From contig NC_091247.1 of the NCBI RefSeq assembly GCF_042477335.2, positions 41,773,501 to 41,837,500 on the forward strand: a stretch of DNA of 64,000 nt, in the 5' to 3' direction. Position numbers and translations under genes: made by a program. Positions 45,066 through 57,400 of this stretch are shown piece after piece (position 1 is the first letter of the stretch; each line of letters starts with the position of its first letter). The notes under the pieces are model-generated. The model ran no database searches and was not told the origin of the DNA. It was given only the letters and a program-made list of their open reading frames with translations. Source of the DNA: Ovis canadensis (lineage: Eukaryota > Chordata > Mammalia > Artiodactyla > Bovidae).

Positions 45066-45291
45066 AACTGCAAGATCAAACCAGTCAATCCTAAGGAAAT
45101 CAGTCCTGAGTATTCATTGGAAGGACTGATGCTGAAGCTGAGGCTCCAATACTTTGACCACCTGATGCAAAGAACTGACTTACTGGAAAACATCCTGATG
45201 CTGGGAAAGATTGAAGGCAGGAGGTAAAGGGGATGACAGAGGATGAGATGGTTGGATGGCATCACATGACTGAGCTACTGAACTGAACTGA
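45066..45291 (+). mobile_element. BovB LINE 3' fragment with internal deletion
   Basis: BovB text from AGATCAAACCAGTCAATCCT to GGTTGGATGGCATCAC, then a direct jump to ATGACTGAGCTACTGAACTG. About 110 bp, present in all other copies here, is missing. Confidence 0.92.
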
Positions 45292-46579
45292 GTGGAGCTG
45301 ATTGCCCCATTTGCCCTGTTACCAGCTAGACAACCACATGGCTACCTTTCTCTTTGTTTCTATAACCAACAAAGGTGAAAACACTACCAGATAGAAAAGT
45401 ATACAATCTAGTCAATGACAAAGGCAAACATTCCTTGGCATGTCTTTTGCAGGGCATGTGGAGAGAACCAGCAGCTATACATGCTGGGTGAGGACATTTA
45501 GCCCCCTCCTTCTTACCTCAAGACACTGCTTAAAGACTACAGTCTCTGAGCCACTCTTCTGGAGAGAGGATATATTATGAAGTCGTGACTAGATCTCACA
45601 GGTGCCTCAAGGTATTATGGAATGTTGTAACTCCACCAGTTGTCAATTATGTAAACATAACACAGTGACATCAATGATGAAGAAAGAATAATGCCATACA
45701 CCGCTGACAGCAAAAGCTTCCACCTAACAAGTGACTGTATCTCTGGTGACATTGACATTCAGTTTCACTGTTTTCCTGCCCTCAGAATGAGACCTCTGAC
45801 ACTGCAGACTCTCTGTGGCAAAAAGACCTCCACACACACAAGGATGAGTTAACACACTCCTTCCTGAGATAAAACTACTCAAAATGCATAAGCCTTGCTG
45901 AAGAAAATCCCACAGCTATGCACAAAACCCTGCCCTTGGGTCTCCAATCCTATTTATGGTCTTGACACTGGCCAGTGAGCTTTGGATTTCTCATCAGCTC
46001 CCTCTCCCATTCTCCATTGTGATATTAACATTTAACCTTCTCAAGTCTTTCCCTTTCTGCTACCCTTAGGGTGACCAATCTTCCTCATGTGTCCAGAACT
46101 AAGACGGATCCCTGAGGCCAGGAGTGGGACTTTCAATGCAAAAACCTGGTTACCCTCCTAATCCCTCACTCATCATCAAGTGACTACTCCATATCTCAAA
46201 ACAGAAAATTAATGTTACCAGCTGTGAATTGCCCCAAGTTTTTTCTCCACCACCCTCTAAATATACGTGGGCATGTAACTATAGCCTTCCCTTGCCTTCA
46301 GTCTTAGGAGCTGGCATATCCCACTGCTGATTCAGAGCCCAATCTCCCACCCTGCTGATAGATGCCCCCAATATTTAACACTGCTCTGCTCCAATTTCAA
46401 CATTCTCTCCTCTTTCCCCTCATTACGCAAATACGCCCAAGCTTTACCCATCTTCAAAATCAGATATCCTTCCCCCATAGTGTTCCCCTTTATTGACAGC
46501 CCTACATCTAGCCTTTCCTTCATGATAAACTTCTTGAAAGAGATCCAAAATGATTTTATCTATTTAATGGCTCCTCCTA
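45292..46579. other. Unassigned sequence
   Basis: About 1.3 kb. No gene recognised. It contains C/T-rich stretches from 45960 onward. Confidence 0.5.
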
Positions 46580-46990
46580 AATTTTTATCTCCAGCCCACA
46601 CCTGTTTACTAAAATGCTATGTCTTCATCTTCCTAATGAACATCTTATCTTGATAACCCACCAGTTTCTTAAACTCAAAATGTCTAAAACCAGGCTATCA
46701 TTCTTCTTTCCAACATGCCCCCTCCTCTAAAGTTACTGCCACAGTAAATGGAACCAGAGTCTGCCCAACTTTCTAAACCAGAAACCATTCCCTTGCTTTC
46801 AACTTCTCTTTAGCCTCCACCTGCATATCCATACTAGCCTCCTATCTCCTAAATATCTTATCTTATCCATCACTCTTACTCCTGGATTTCACTGTTATCA
46901 CAAGAGCTTCCTTGATGGTTTCTTAGCTCCCTAGTTCTAGCCCCATCTCCTTCAGGCTATTATTCATGAGCTTGAAACCTGTGAAGTCAC
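46580..46990 (-). mobile_element. Possible old dispersed repeat relic
   Basis: The succession CTTAAACTCAAAATGTCTAA, GCCACAGTAAATGGAACCAG and CTGGATTTCACTGTTATCAC resembles a common C/T-rich mammalian repeat seen next to old LINE/LTR remnants. Family and orientation are uncertain. Confidence 0.35.
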
Positions 46991-47338
46991 AGATCAAATT
47001 ATTCTTACTATGTAGGAATAGATAAAATCTTTGTTTTAGCCCTCTGAACACCGAACTGGCTATAGGGATGTCTCCTTGGGATTAGAGAACAATTTCTAAT
47101 TTGTTCATGAAAATGACACTGGTTTTGTGGCTAATTTGAACAGCAGTATAAATTAAGGTAGTCAAGAAGATTGCTTGTGTTTCTTTGTAGGAATGTTATG
47201 TGCCAATGGGCTCCATTGCACCTGTACCGAGACCTATGTCTCTGTTTTTGCAGTTTTAGTCCCTATAATCTGTTTTACCCTGGCCTCTGGGGGTTAATGG
47301 TTGCTAACAAGTTGAGCTGCTACAGAAGCCACTGGTCA
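46991..47338. other. Unassigned sequence
   Basis: Nothing recognisable. Confidence 0.5.
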
Positions 47339-47350
47339 TTTCACACCATT

Positions 47351-48358
47351 CAGTTCAGTTAGTCACTCAGCCGTGTCCAACTCTTTGTGACCCCATGAAC
47401 TGCAGCATGCCAGGCTTCCCTGCCCATCACCAACTCCTAGAGCTTACTCAAACTCATGTCCATTGAGTCAGTGATGCCATCCAACCATCTCATCCTCTCT
47501 TGTCCCCTTCTCCTCCTGCCTTCAATCTTTTCTAGCATCAGAGTCTTTTCAAAGGAGTCAGTTCTTTGCATCAGGTGGCCAAAGTATTGGAGTTTCAGCT
47601 TCAGCATCAGTTCTTCCAGTAAATATTCAGGACTGATTTCCATGAGGATGGACTGGTTTGATCTCCTTGCAGTCCTAGGGACTCTCAAGAGTCTTCTCCA
47701 ACACCACAGTTCAAAAACATCAATTCTTTGGCATTCAGCTTTCTTCACAGTCCAACTCCCACATCCAAACATGACTACTGGAAAAATCATAGCTTTGACT
47801 AGATGGATCTTTGTTGGCAAAGTAATGTCTCTGCTTTTTAATATGCTGTCTAGGTTGTCACAGCTTTTCTTCCAAGGAGCAAGCGTCTTTTAATTTCATG
47901 GCTGCAGTCACCACCTGCAGTCATCTGGGAGCCCCCAAAATTAGGTCTCTCACTGTTTCCACTGTTTCCTCATCTATTTCCCATGAAGTGATGGGACCGG
48001 ATGTCATGATCTTCATATTTTGATTGTTTGAGTTTTAAGCCAGCTTTTTCACTCTCCTCTTTCACGTTCATCAAGAGGCTTTTTAGTTCTTCTTTGCTTT
48101 CTGCCATAAGGGTGGTGCCATCTGCATATCTGAGGTTATTGATATTTCTCCCAGCAGTCTTGATTCCGGTTTGTGCTTCATCCAGCCAAGCATTTCACAT
48201 GATGTATTCTGCATTTAAGTTAAATAAGCAGGGTGACAATATACAGCCTTGACATACTCTTTTGCCAATTTGAAACCAGTCTGTTGTTCCACGCCCAGTT
48301 CTAACTATTGCTTCTTGACCTGCATACAGATTTCTCAAGAGGCAGGTAAGTTGGCCTC
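47351..48358 (-). mobile_element. BovB LINE, 5'-truncated, 1.0 kb
   Basis: Minus strand from the tail (CAGTTCAGTTAGTCACTCAG) back into the reverse transcriptase region (CTCAAGAGGCAGGTAAGTTG). Frames are broken. Similar words TTTCACACCATT (47339-47350) and CTTTACACCATT (48359-48370) flank it as a probable target-site duplication. Confidence 0.94.
47437..47820 (-). pseudogene. BovB ORF2 C-terminal remnant
   Basis: 127 open codons on the minus strand, from PTKIHLVKAM to [10 protein letters not shown]. This is the segment downstream of the reverse transcriptase. Upstream and downstream parts are in other frames or interrupted by stops. Confidence 0.88.
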
Positions 48359-48406
48359 CTTTACACCATTAGCCATTAGATATAAGGTGATCTCCTTCAC
48401 ACCATT

Positions 48407-48715
48407 CAGGTCAGTTCAGTTGCTCAGTCATGTCCGACTCTTTGCTACACCATGAACCTCAGCACGCCAGGCCTCCCTGTCCATCACCAACTCCCAAAAT
48501 CCATCCAAACCCATGTCCATTGAGTTGGTGAGGCCATCCAACCATCTCATATTCTGTCATCCCCTTCTCCTCCTGCCTTAATCTTTCCCAGCATCAGGAT
48601 ATTTTCAAATGAGTCATCTCTTCGCATCAGGTGGCCAAAGTATTGGAGTTTCAGCTTCAATATCAGTCCTTCCAGTGAACACCCAGGACTCATCTCCTTT
48701 AGGATGGACTGGTTA
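48407..48715 (-). mobile_element. BovB LINE 3' fragment
   Basis: Minus strand: CAGGTCAGTTCAGTTGCTCA to GGATGGACTGGTTAGC. It lies 48 bp from the previous BovB, in the same orientation, and is also preceded by TTCACACCATT (48396-48406). Confidence 0.93.
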
Positions 48716-50400
48716 GCTATTACAATTTTCAACTCATGTCCTATGATATCTCCTCCTGCTTCTCTGCTCCAGCCACACTGGCAAACTGGCCATTTTTAGG
48801 TAAGCCATGTATTCTCCCAACTCAGTGCCTTGACTGGAGTACCCTTCTACTCCTTTAACATTCTCAAACTAGTCCATTCAGAAATTAACAACGATCCTTT
48901 TCACTTAGAAAGAGAAAAGACCGCTGAAGGGTCACATCTGCCTAGAAGCTCTGTTGCTCCTGGTACTGTTCACAATCAAAGCTTCTCCTTGTCCTGCTCT
49001 ACACTCCAAGAGGGCCATCTCTTGTTTCTCGGGTTCTGCAACAGCTGGTTCCCTGCTGGTTTTAACCAAAAGGAGGTCCTGGTGATGGATGAGAGAGTGA
49101 AAGGCAAGATTCCAGACGACTTTTCCGTTTCTTGTCTCCTCCATAGCTCCAGCTCCATTAGACAGGCTGCCTGAGTTCCATCTTCTACCAGGTGACTGAT
49201 CCCTGCTCCCTCTGTCCCTTTGGTCTAACTGGGGAAACAGTCTTCTGAGATTGCTCAGCTCTGGTTGCTTTCAAAGCCTCTTTTGTCCCCTCTGTAATCA
49301 ACTCACTACAGGAAATTCGTTCTCTTGTATATAACACTCAGAGTGGCCACTGTTTTCCTGGTTGAACTTGGATATAAAAACACTTCCCAATCTCTATTCC
49401 TCCTGTCACGAGCCCACCACAATCGCCCTCAGGGGCTCTACTTCCTCCAGGTAACTGGCTTAACTTTTGTGTCCCCACAGTTCCTGTGTATACTGGGATG
49501 GGTCAGGATTGTGGTTTCCTTACCAGCTCCAACCCTGGCTGAGCTCTTGAGACCAGAGACAGTGTCCCGTTAATCGCAGCACCCTCTGCGTCCTGCTCAC
49601 AGCTTAGGGGACATGAGGTGCTCAAGACTGCAAAACACACACGTCCACATGCATGCATACGTGGGGCTTGTTCAGTCTTAAAAATGATTCCATGTATTAT
49701 GGTAGAAACATATGAAAATTTAAAGAAACACCCAGAATAGAATAACATAGAATTTAAGAGAAAATTAGTAAAAATACGGTTTTTCTTTTGATGCTGTGGA
49801 TTTTTTTCATGAAAGGGAAAAAGCATACTAGCAGCTGGCCTCCCCTCTTCTCTTTGGAGTAAGGATACTGTTTGTCAGTCGACTGGATCATGGTGCCGTC
49901 ATGGGTGGAAAAGTCACCTTTTATTTCACTGAAGCAACTTAATCAATAGAGGTATTAATTACTCTAGCAACTGCTTTGAAACATTAAGCCCTATCTGGTG
50001 GCCAGGCTGGAAAAATCAAAGGAAAGCATCTCAGGATTCTAAGAGACGGTCACAACTTTGAGAACAAAGGAACATTCCCTTAGGAGTCAGGACTCCTCTG
50101 GAAAAAGTCTGAGGTGTTTTGAGAGAGGAACTTATTATATTCAATATAATTTAAAGCAATTCCCTACTACATTTTACAGTGCAAAGTGATATACAAAGCA
50201 GAAGCAAATTAATATCATCTACAGATTGGGCAAAAGATCAATTTAAGATAAATAACATGATGTTCTAAACATAGAGTCAGGAGTGCCAGGTCACTGATAA
50301 GTCAGGATACTAACCAGAGTGCCTATAAGTTCGGTTCCAGGTTGAGTGCCACTTCTGCCACACACCATCACCACTAGAGGAGCCTTTTGACTTGGTCATT
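48716..50400. other. Unassigned sequence
   Basis: About 1.7 kb with no recognised repeat. Overlapping frames at 48830-49174 (plus) and 48932-49158 (minus) have no domain. Could be single-copy DNA. No splice or promoter evidence is strong enough to call. Confidence 0.5.
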
Positions 50401-50608
50401 GGGCTTCCTGGCGGCTCAGTGGTAAAGAATCTGCCTGCCAATACAGGAGATGCAGGTTTGATCCCTGGGTCAGGAAGATCCCCTGGAGAAGGAAATGGCA
50501 ACCCACTCCAATATTCTTGCCTAGGAAATCCCATGGACAGAGGAGCCTGCCAGTCTACAGTCCATGGGGTCACAAAAGAGTCAGTCACTACTTAGGGACT
50601 AAACAATA
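50401..50608 (+). mobile_element. Bov-tA SINE, full length (last SINE in the window)
   Basis: Head GGGCTTCCTGGCGGCTCAGT, B-box-like GGTTTGATCCCTGGGTC, body to TTAGGGACTAAACAAT. No further ruminant SINE or LINE is recognised to the right of this element. Confidence 0.95.
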
Positions 50609-52560
50609 GGTATAGTGTAACAGTATGTTTCTATCTGGACTATATTATCATGGACATCTTGAATTCAGTGTATCATAATGGTTAATTCTTAACCATTAAA
50701 GTTATTGCAGCACCCTTAACATGTCAGCATTTTTACTTCAAGGAAACCAAAAAACAGACTTCTAATCATCTCCTTAAGATTGTGGAGGATGTGCAGAAAG
50801 AATAATTTGTTCCTATCATAAAATTTGCCTAGAGTTGACTTCCTGCTCTCATGGCGGCAGCTGTCTTGGCAAGGTGTGGCCCCTGTGTTGTGTGACATAC
50901 TGCAGGTGCCAGCTGCAACAAAGTTACCATTGTCTTTCTGTAATGAAGTCAGCTGAAACAGTGAAGTGCCCGAAAGTGAATCCAAGTGTGCCTAGTGTCC
51001 ATAAGGTCACTCATGGCATGGTGTTAGACAATTGAGATTGCATTACTACTAACTAGAGTACTTTTGTTTTTGTTTTTAATCATGCAATGCTAGTCTATTA
51101 GAATAAAGAAAATGCATTACAGCAAATATTGAATCAGATATTGTGACAAAACGACAGGTCTCAACTGCCACAGTTTACACAGACTTCACAGAACAACACC
51201 AACCCTGAATCACACAGAACATTTTGTATATAATTTCCAGTAAACTCCAGACTTTTACTTTAGAGGAATTTTACTTGAAACAAATGGATATGTCATATAT
51301 ATATATTTGCTAGGCTGAGAGTCCACCCCTTCTAATGATTGTTACAGCTCACTCCCACTTTTTGTAGTGAAAGGAGTGGATATTAATAGAGCTCACAATT
51401 TAATTTTTTTGCAAACAACTTCCAGAAAATTTATTTTACTTCATGTGAGATTTTGTACTCATTTATTTGGATTTTCGCATTTATTTCTTGTTATTCTTTG
51501 TAGATGTTTTCTTCTAAAAGGAAGATCCTATTAGTTTTGAAATTCTTCATGTGACAGTGAAAAAGACTTTTTCTAAAAATGAAAACCAAGTTGATGCTGC
51601 CTTGATGGAAAAAATATATCAAAATTGTAAATTTTTGCACACAAATAATATGTCAGTTAAAGTACCATATATTTTGTTGAAATTTTAAAAATAATTCATC
51701 ATTTCCTTTTGAAGTTTTACTTTTTCTTTTAATAAATATTGTTTCATTTAGGACAAAACTAATTTTTAAATGACAAACATGAGTTGAAATATAAGAGGAA
51801 AAAGTCTATATTTACTATATTTGGAAAGATTTTTTAAGTTTTCACTTTAAACTTTTTATGTGGACTTCTAAAAGGACATAACCTATATTTTCCTAACTGA
51901 CACATTTAGATGAATCGAGCTGAATGACTTTTAAAATTAACTTTAAAAACCTAACTTGGTAGTTACAGATGTCTTAATCTTTGGAAGTCATTACACGTTC
52001 ATTTTCCTTTCAGCTTTAATTACACATAATGTCCTCCACCTATCACATACTGTGGAAGAAAACTATACTTATTTACATTTTCCAATGCTTTTAAAAATAA
52101 AATAGCTTTCATTGTTAACAATAAGGGCACATTTTCAATTATTAAAATCTTGTTATTTTTGAAGACTTGTCTCTGGCTATTCTGACTAGAAAATCTATAG
52201 TAAATAAAACTGGTACATAAATTCCCCAAATAATAGCTTAATTACTTATAAACTCTGGAAACAATTAGTTTATCATCCTTTGAAGTGAGTAAGGCAACTT
52301 GCCAGGCTGAGAGCAAAACGCTTGTCACTTTTTCATGTAATGAGCTTAGTTTCTTTTTGTTATTTCAGATTCCTTGGAAAAGGAAACTCAGTGGAACACA
52401 CTTTAATGTTCAGAAGATTAAAAGTTGAATCATTCACTTCATAAATGGCCTCTGCAATAACACTTAATAAAGTACCAAAAGAAATATTGAAGGCTCTGAA
52501 GATTATAATTTATGTGCTTATGGAAATCATTGAAACAGATATGCTGGTTCAAAGATAAAG
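50609..52560. other. AT-rich, transposon-free stretch
   Basis: About 2 kb, AT-rich, no dispersed repeat recognised. A short (AT)n lies at 51296-51306. No exon identified. Confidence 0.55.
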
Positions 52561-52654
52561 TTGTGCTTGAATGACACCGAGATTGCAAAAGATTGAAGAG
52601 GGCTGTCCTCGTTCTCAGCCTCATATCATCCCTCCAACAAACCACCAAATTACT

Positions 52655-52835
52655 ACAACAGCCTCTTCACTCCCCTGTCTCTCTCCCTTTCCGCTCGCTT
52701 TCTGCTTCCTCTCCTTACCTGCCCCCATCCTTTCTACTTCCCGCTGCCTCTAGGTCTCTATCTCCTCTCCCCGACCTCCACCCACACACCCCTTTCTCCC
52801 TCACTCCACCCGCCCACCCCTCCCCTTTCCTCTGC
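52655..52835 (-). repeat. Polypyrimidine-rich low-complexity tract
   Basis: C/T-rich on the plus strand (CTCTCCCTTTCCGCTCGCTT, CCACCCGCCCACCCCTCCCC). The overlapping 60- to 103-codon frames at 52571-53018 are compositional artefacts. Confidence 0.75.
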
Positions 52836-54243
52836 GATTCTCTTTTCATCCTCGTTCACGTCAGGTGTTTTCATCCAGACCAAACACATCGAAGGAAGTT
52901 CTGAATACAAGTGGTTATTGTAAGACTGAAACATTCTATGTCTGAAATTACCTCTCCGCCCAACCCCAAAAATGAGTAAGAAAGGGGAAAAAGTATCGGA
53001 AGAGGATACTGACTTCATCCTGGCAAGCTCGGATCCGCCTGAGTTGTCACCGAGCGCAGGTGGGAGTTGAGAAGCTTTCGGAGGCCGCCTTGTTCAAGGC
53101 CAACCGGGTGACTGTTATTGCAACCATTGCCTCAGATGGAGCCAACACCTGAGACCTCACTCTCCCTTCTGCCCTTGGCGGTCAAGGAGTGGGTCCTCTA
53201 TAATTCCATCACCTGACTCTAGGAGTTTGCGCGGCTCACCGAGAGAAACTGAGGGCCAAGGAAGGCGGATAGGTCCCAAGAGCCAGGAGGCTCCCCTTGG
53301 GACCTGTCCAGCCGGCGACGGTCCGTACCGGATGGAGGACAGCAAACTTTTTGCACAATTTTGCATCTTTGGAGATAATGTTAACATACTTCCGATGCCG
53401 CCCCCCTACTGGAAGTCAACTGCAACTCGCCCTTCCCTTTGTCGGCAGGAATTCGACTTTAAGCGATTCCGGCTAGTCAACCTACTTTGGGGACGCATTT
53501 TGCATTTTTCATTGCCCCTCCTCGCTCCCCAGACCTATAAGTCAAGAAATAGGGAGTTGAGACATGACACATTAATGTTTTGATCAGGGGACGCTCTCTG
53601 CTCCCACGGAAAGGGAGGCAGACTGGGTGGAGCGGGCAGCTGAGAAGGAGAGGGAAGGCATTACTCCGCAGCTCCTGCGGAAATTCGTATTCCGTGTATG
53701 TTCCTCTCGCACCTGAAATAAATCCTGCCGGCCTACCCACACAGACTGCACAGCACTTATTTATTTGCATGTCATGCTTATAATATGGTAGAAAGCAAGA
53801 CAAATCTTCGAGGAGTGGAGATGAGGCTCACCTTTCAGACTCGCTCTCTTAAATAAAAAAGAATTGTCCGGCTGGGCGCCTAAGAATTTATCTTGAGTTT
53901 GTGGTCATTATCTCTATTATACAGACCTGGCAATAAATAAATCGGGTAGTTACTACCCAACAATAAAACTGTAGTGTATGGGACACCTTACTATTACTTT
54001 CTTAATAATCTGCCGTTTCTTTCACTTTAAATCTTCCCAGTCTTGTCTTCCCGCTTGTCTACAAGGATCTATCTTCACCCCTTGCGGTACCAGACCGCTC
54101 GGGTTCATTTTTATATTTTGTGAACACAATAAGTTTTCCTGTCTAGACTTTCTGTTTTTCCTCTTATTTTTAGGCTACCTCATCTGCTTCAAGACAAAGG
54201 GTCGGCCAGGATCAAATGTCTTTCCCCCACCCGTGTCTCTATT
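52836..54243. other. Transposon-free sequence, moderately CpG-rich
   Basis: CpGs become frequent from about 53,020 (CTCGGATCCGCC, CACCGAGCGCAGG, GGCCGCCTTG). An AT-rich block around 53,750-53,990 contains an octamer-like ATTTGCAT and several AATAAA words. Frames up to 118 codons show no known domain. Possibly conserved non-coding DNA. Confidence 0.5.
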
Positions 54244-54244
54244 T

Positions 54245-55050
54245 TAACCACCTGGTGAGTGGACTTTAATGAAGATCGCCCTGGTCGCAGCAGCCACCCA
54301 AGCGGTCTCTAGGAGAAAGGGCGCAAAGCAGAGTCCGGGGGACCGACCCGGGGAAGACGTTCTGCGACCTGTCCGTGGGCACGCCCTTGGGTGCGCACGG
54401 AGTCCAAAGGCCCATCTGGAGAGACTGCTTGGGCCATTTCTCCCTCTCACGGCCCTCATCCCGCTTCCTGCCAGTGTGCCTGCCCACGCAGAGATTTCCG
54501 AGGTGGGGGTCGCATCCCTCCGACTTCTCCCGGCTCGCTCTCTGCCCAGGCACGGCGCACTACACGCGGACAAGAGCTCGAGCAGCCTGGGCCGGCCGGA
54601 GAAGTCCGTCCTCACTCTTCTGCCGACTCCTCTGCGTCCGCAGGCATTAAAACCCATCACGGGGGGCTCAGCATAGGGGCGCGGACGCGGAGGTGGGCTG
54701 GGGGTGCGGGCGCTCCTTTCAGGTGCCCAGACGTGCGGCTGGCTGGAGAGGATGTATGCACTCCCACCCGGCCTGGGCTCCAGCGCAGGGGGCTCGCCTC
54801 CTCCGCCACGGCGAGGTGCGCGTCTCCCACCCGAACCTGGGTCCCTAGTCTGGCCCGAGGCGCAATCTGTTCCGGGCCAGAGCTTTCCAGAGCCCCCAGG
54901 AGGATGCGCCCACCCTCTGGCCGGCCGACGCCTTCCGAAACCGTCGCCACGCTCACTTTCATGCCAGCGCGAAAAGTGACGCTTACGGGCCAAGCGGTCA
55001 GCAAATGACCGCCTTATCCGCGGAGCAGGGGGAATCGGGGGAGGGGTGTG
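54245..55050. promoter_or_regulatory. CpG island 1
   Basis: High GC and dense CpG across about 800 bp (GACCGACCCGGGGAAGACG, GGCCGGCCGG, GCGCGGACGCGGAGG), against AT-rich surroundings. CpG islands of this size usually mark promoters or polycomb-bound regulatory DNA. Open frames in all phases (277 codons on the minus strand at 54244-55077) reflect loss of AT-rich stop codons. No protein domain is visible. Confidence 0.75.
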
Positions 55051-57400
55051 GGGAGGGCTGGGGGTAGAAAGGGGCAAAGGGGCAGTGGTAAGCCAGGGAG
55101 AAAAACAAACAGTCCTGCTTCGCTTCCCCTTTTGTCTTTATACAGCTTGTCTCAAGAAATCAACTTAAGTACCGCAAGCCCCCACCAGGCTTGTTTTTGT
55201 TTGTTTGTGTGACTTAGATCACAGATAGAACTAGAGACCGAATCTCTGTATGTGAAAGAGAAAAAAAAAAAAAAAAAAGCCGAGGCTGGGCTACTAATGG
55301 TGAAGGGAGGATGAACTTCTCACCTTTCTCTAACTCACAAACACACGTCCTTTAAAAAAAAAATCCACGCCGCCGTGGATGTGTGTTTCACTGTTAATTG
55401 CGTTTTGCTGGGATGATTTTTTACGACTGGAAAACAAGCGGCTGGGAAAATATTCACGTTTGGGACAGAAAACATTTTTTATTTATATCTTTGACATTTA
55501 AAAGAGCAGAATTAATTTGTCCTGTCTACATTAGCATTGAGAGAAAGTTTCAGAAATCTACCCAGGGGGAAGAGGAGGGGGAGAAAAAAAAAAAGAAAAA
55601 AGAAAGCGAATAAAAGAAAGGAAAAAGAAAAGCTAGGCTTGGTTTCTCTTATTTCAGATCTGTAATCAATCATTGAAATAGGAGGCAGCAAAATTGTAAA
55701 GATTCGATAGATTAAAATGCAAATGAAAGGTAGAAAAAGAAACATTAACATGGCGATCAAAGATTTAATAACCGTAAATCAAGTTTTTTTTTCTGTTGCA
55801 GCTGCAGTTTGTGTGTGTGTTTATGTTTTAATCATGTTCGTTCCATAAATAAATAATATCTGAAACGAGACTAATTTTTCATTATTTTAACCGTGGGCTA
55901 TAACACTAAATATTAAAAATAGAAAATGTACAGAATGCCAGATCCCCAGCCAAATAGGAGAAAGACTTGTGTTGATTGGTTAAAATCAAGGGGTTTCATT
56001 TGTGTGTTTTGAAAATCAGAGTATTATGCTAAAAAATGCTATCTCAACTGACAAAGCCCAAAGTTTTATTCTCCCTCTAATATTTTATGTTAACGACAAG
56101 ACACCATTTATAGTAAATATATGCGTGGCTGCATATCCATTTCAGTTCAAGCATTTTCAAAGAACAGAAGTGCCAGAATATTTAAATAATACAAAACATA
56201 TATTATTTCAAAGTGATTTGACAGAATTCCTGGGAAATAACACTTGTTCAAAGAATATGCCTTTTAGAGAAATATTGCATGGTGGTTCAACACAATTAAA
56301 ACTTTTTTTTACCTTTATTATTAAAGTTATTTTTCCAAGGGGAGTATTTTTGCCCTTTGTTTTGCTATCATTCGATTTAAGGCTTTATGTCAAGACGTCA
56401 AATTACCAGGACATACTATTTTATTTAACTTAGTCCTCACTTTCTTTCATGGTGAAGGCTTTTCATCTGGATCTTTTTATTTAAAATTGATGTATATTGT
56501 TAAGAAATTATTTCTAGAACTTTAAAAATAAACAATGGGTCTTCATCTTTTTTTGGGGGGGTAGTCTTATTAACTTAGAAGAAGTCATCTTCAGAGGATT
56601 GGAAACTTTTCTTTTTGGTAATAAAGTCTTGCAATGTTTAAAATAAGCTCTGCTTAATTTTTTCTTTAAAGGATTCCCTTATCCTAATGTTTGAGATGAT
56701 TAATTAACAGTCTCCATTTTTCCTCTTTCCACAAATTAAAATGATAACCAAACCTGGAATACTTGTTTCCTTTCTAAAACCTTTCAGCTAAATGTGAGTT
56801 AAGTTGATGTCCACTCCCTCCATCCCAGTTACACAAGCACAGTTTTCACTGTGACAGTCCAATAATGCATTTAGTTTAAAATTACACTTGGACCTTTCCT
56901 CCTTTGTATTTTTTTCATTTACTTCAATGCAACAAGATGACTTGATTTTCTTGGGATTACATGAACTCCATTCAGTGTTACTGGGACATTTCTGCTCAAC
57001 TAAATACTTGCCTTAATAGACAAATGAACTTCTTTTTATTTGCTGGAGTTTGTAGACGGTTTTAGACACAGAGAGTGCAACTGATTTAGTTATTGTTGTT
57101 GTGAGAATCGAACAGGCACACAAGTCATTTATCTAAAACGAAGAGATATGACTCTGTAAAAGGGAGAAGCAAGGGCAGAATCATGGGGAATTATTTCAGT
57201 TTATAGCTCTTATTAATTAAACCGGATGTGGTTTTATTCTTTAGTACCGACCTTGTTAAATTCGCCCAGATACCTCTCCCCCTTAGCCCATTTTTTCATT
57301 CTTTAGATAACTTGCGTCCCTTGTTGATGGGGGTTGCTTTTGCTACATTATATCAGTAAAATTGCGGTGTAAAATTGCGTGCATCTTCAGACGGTCGTAT
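55051..57400. other. AT-rich transposon-free spacer between CpG islands
   Basis: About 2.3 kb with no dispersed repeat. It holds an A19 run at 55260-55278, a perfect 7-bp-stem hairpin at 55363-55380, a purine tract at 55564-55634 and a 143-codon AT-rich frame at 56002-56433 that opens with GTG. TAAT-type homeodomain words are frequent. Nothing is proven. Confidence 0.5.
55260..55278 (+). repeat. Poly-A run, 19 bases
   Basis: A homopolymer directly before a CCGAGGCTGGG context. No retrotransposon body upstream. Confidence 0.85.

Noticed and set aside
53477-53803. 108-codon minus frame as an exon of a developmental gene
   Set aside because: No homeobox, zinc finger or other motif visible; cysteine pattern irregular; no supporting splice sites.
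55363-55380. Rho-independent terminator
   Set aside because: The window is vertebrate nuclear DNA; a hairpin next to an A-run has no such role.
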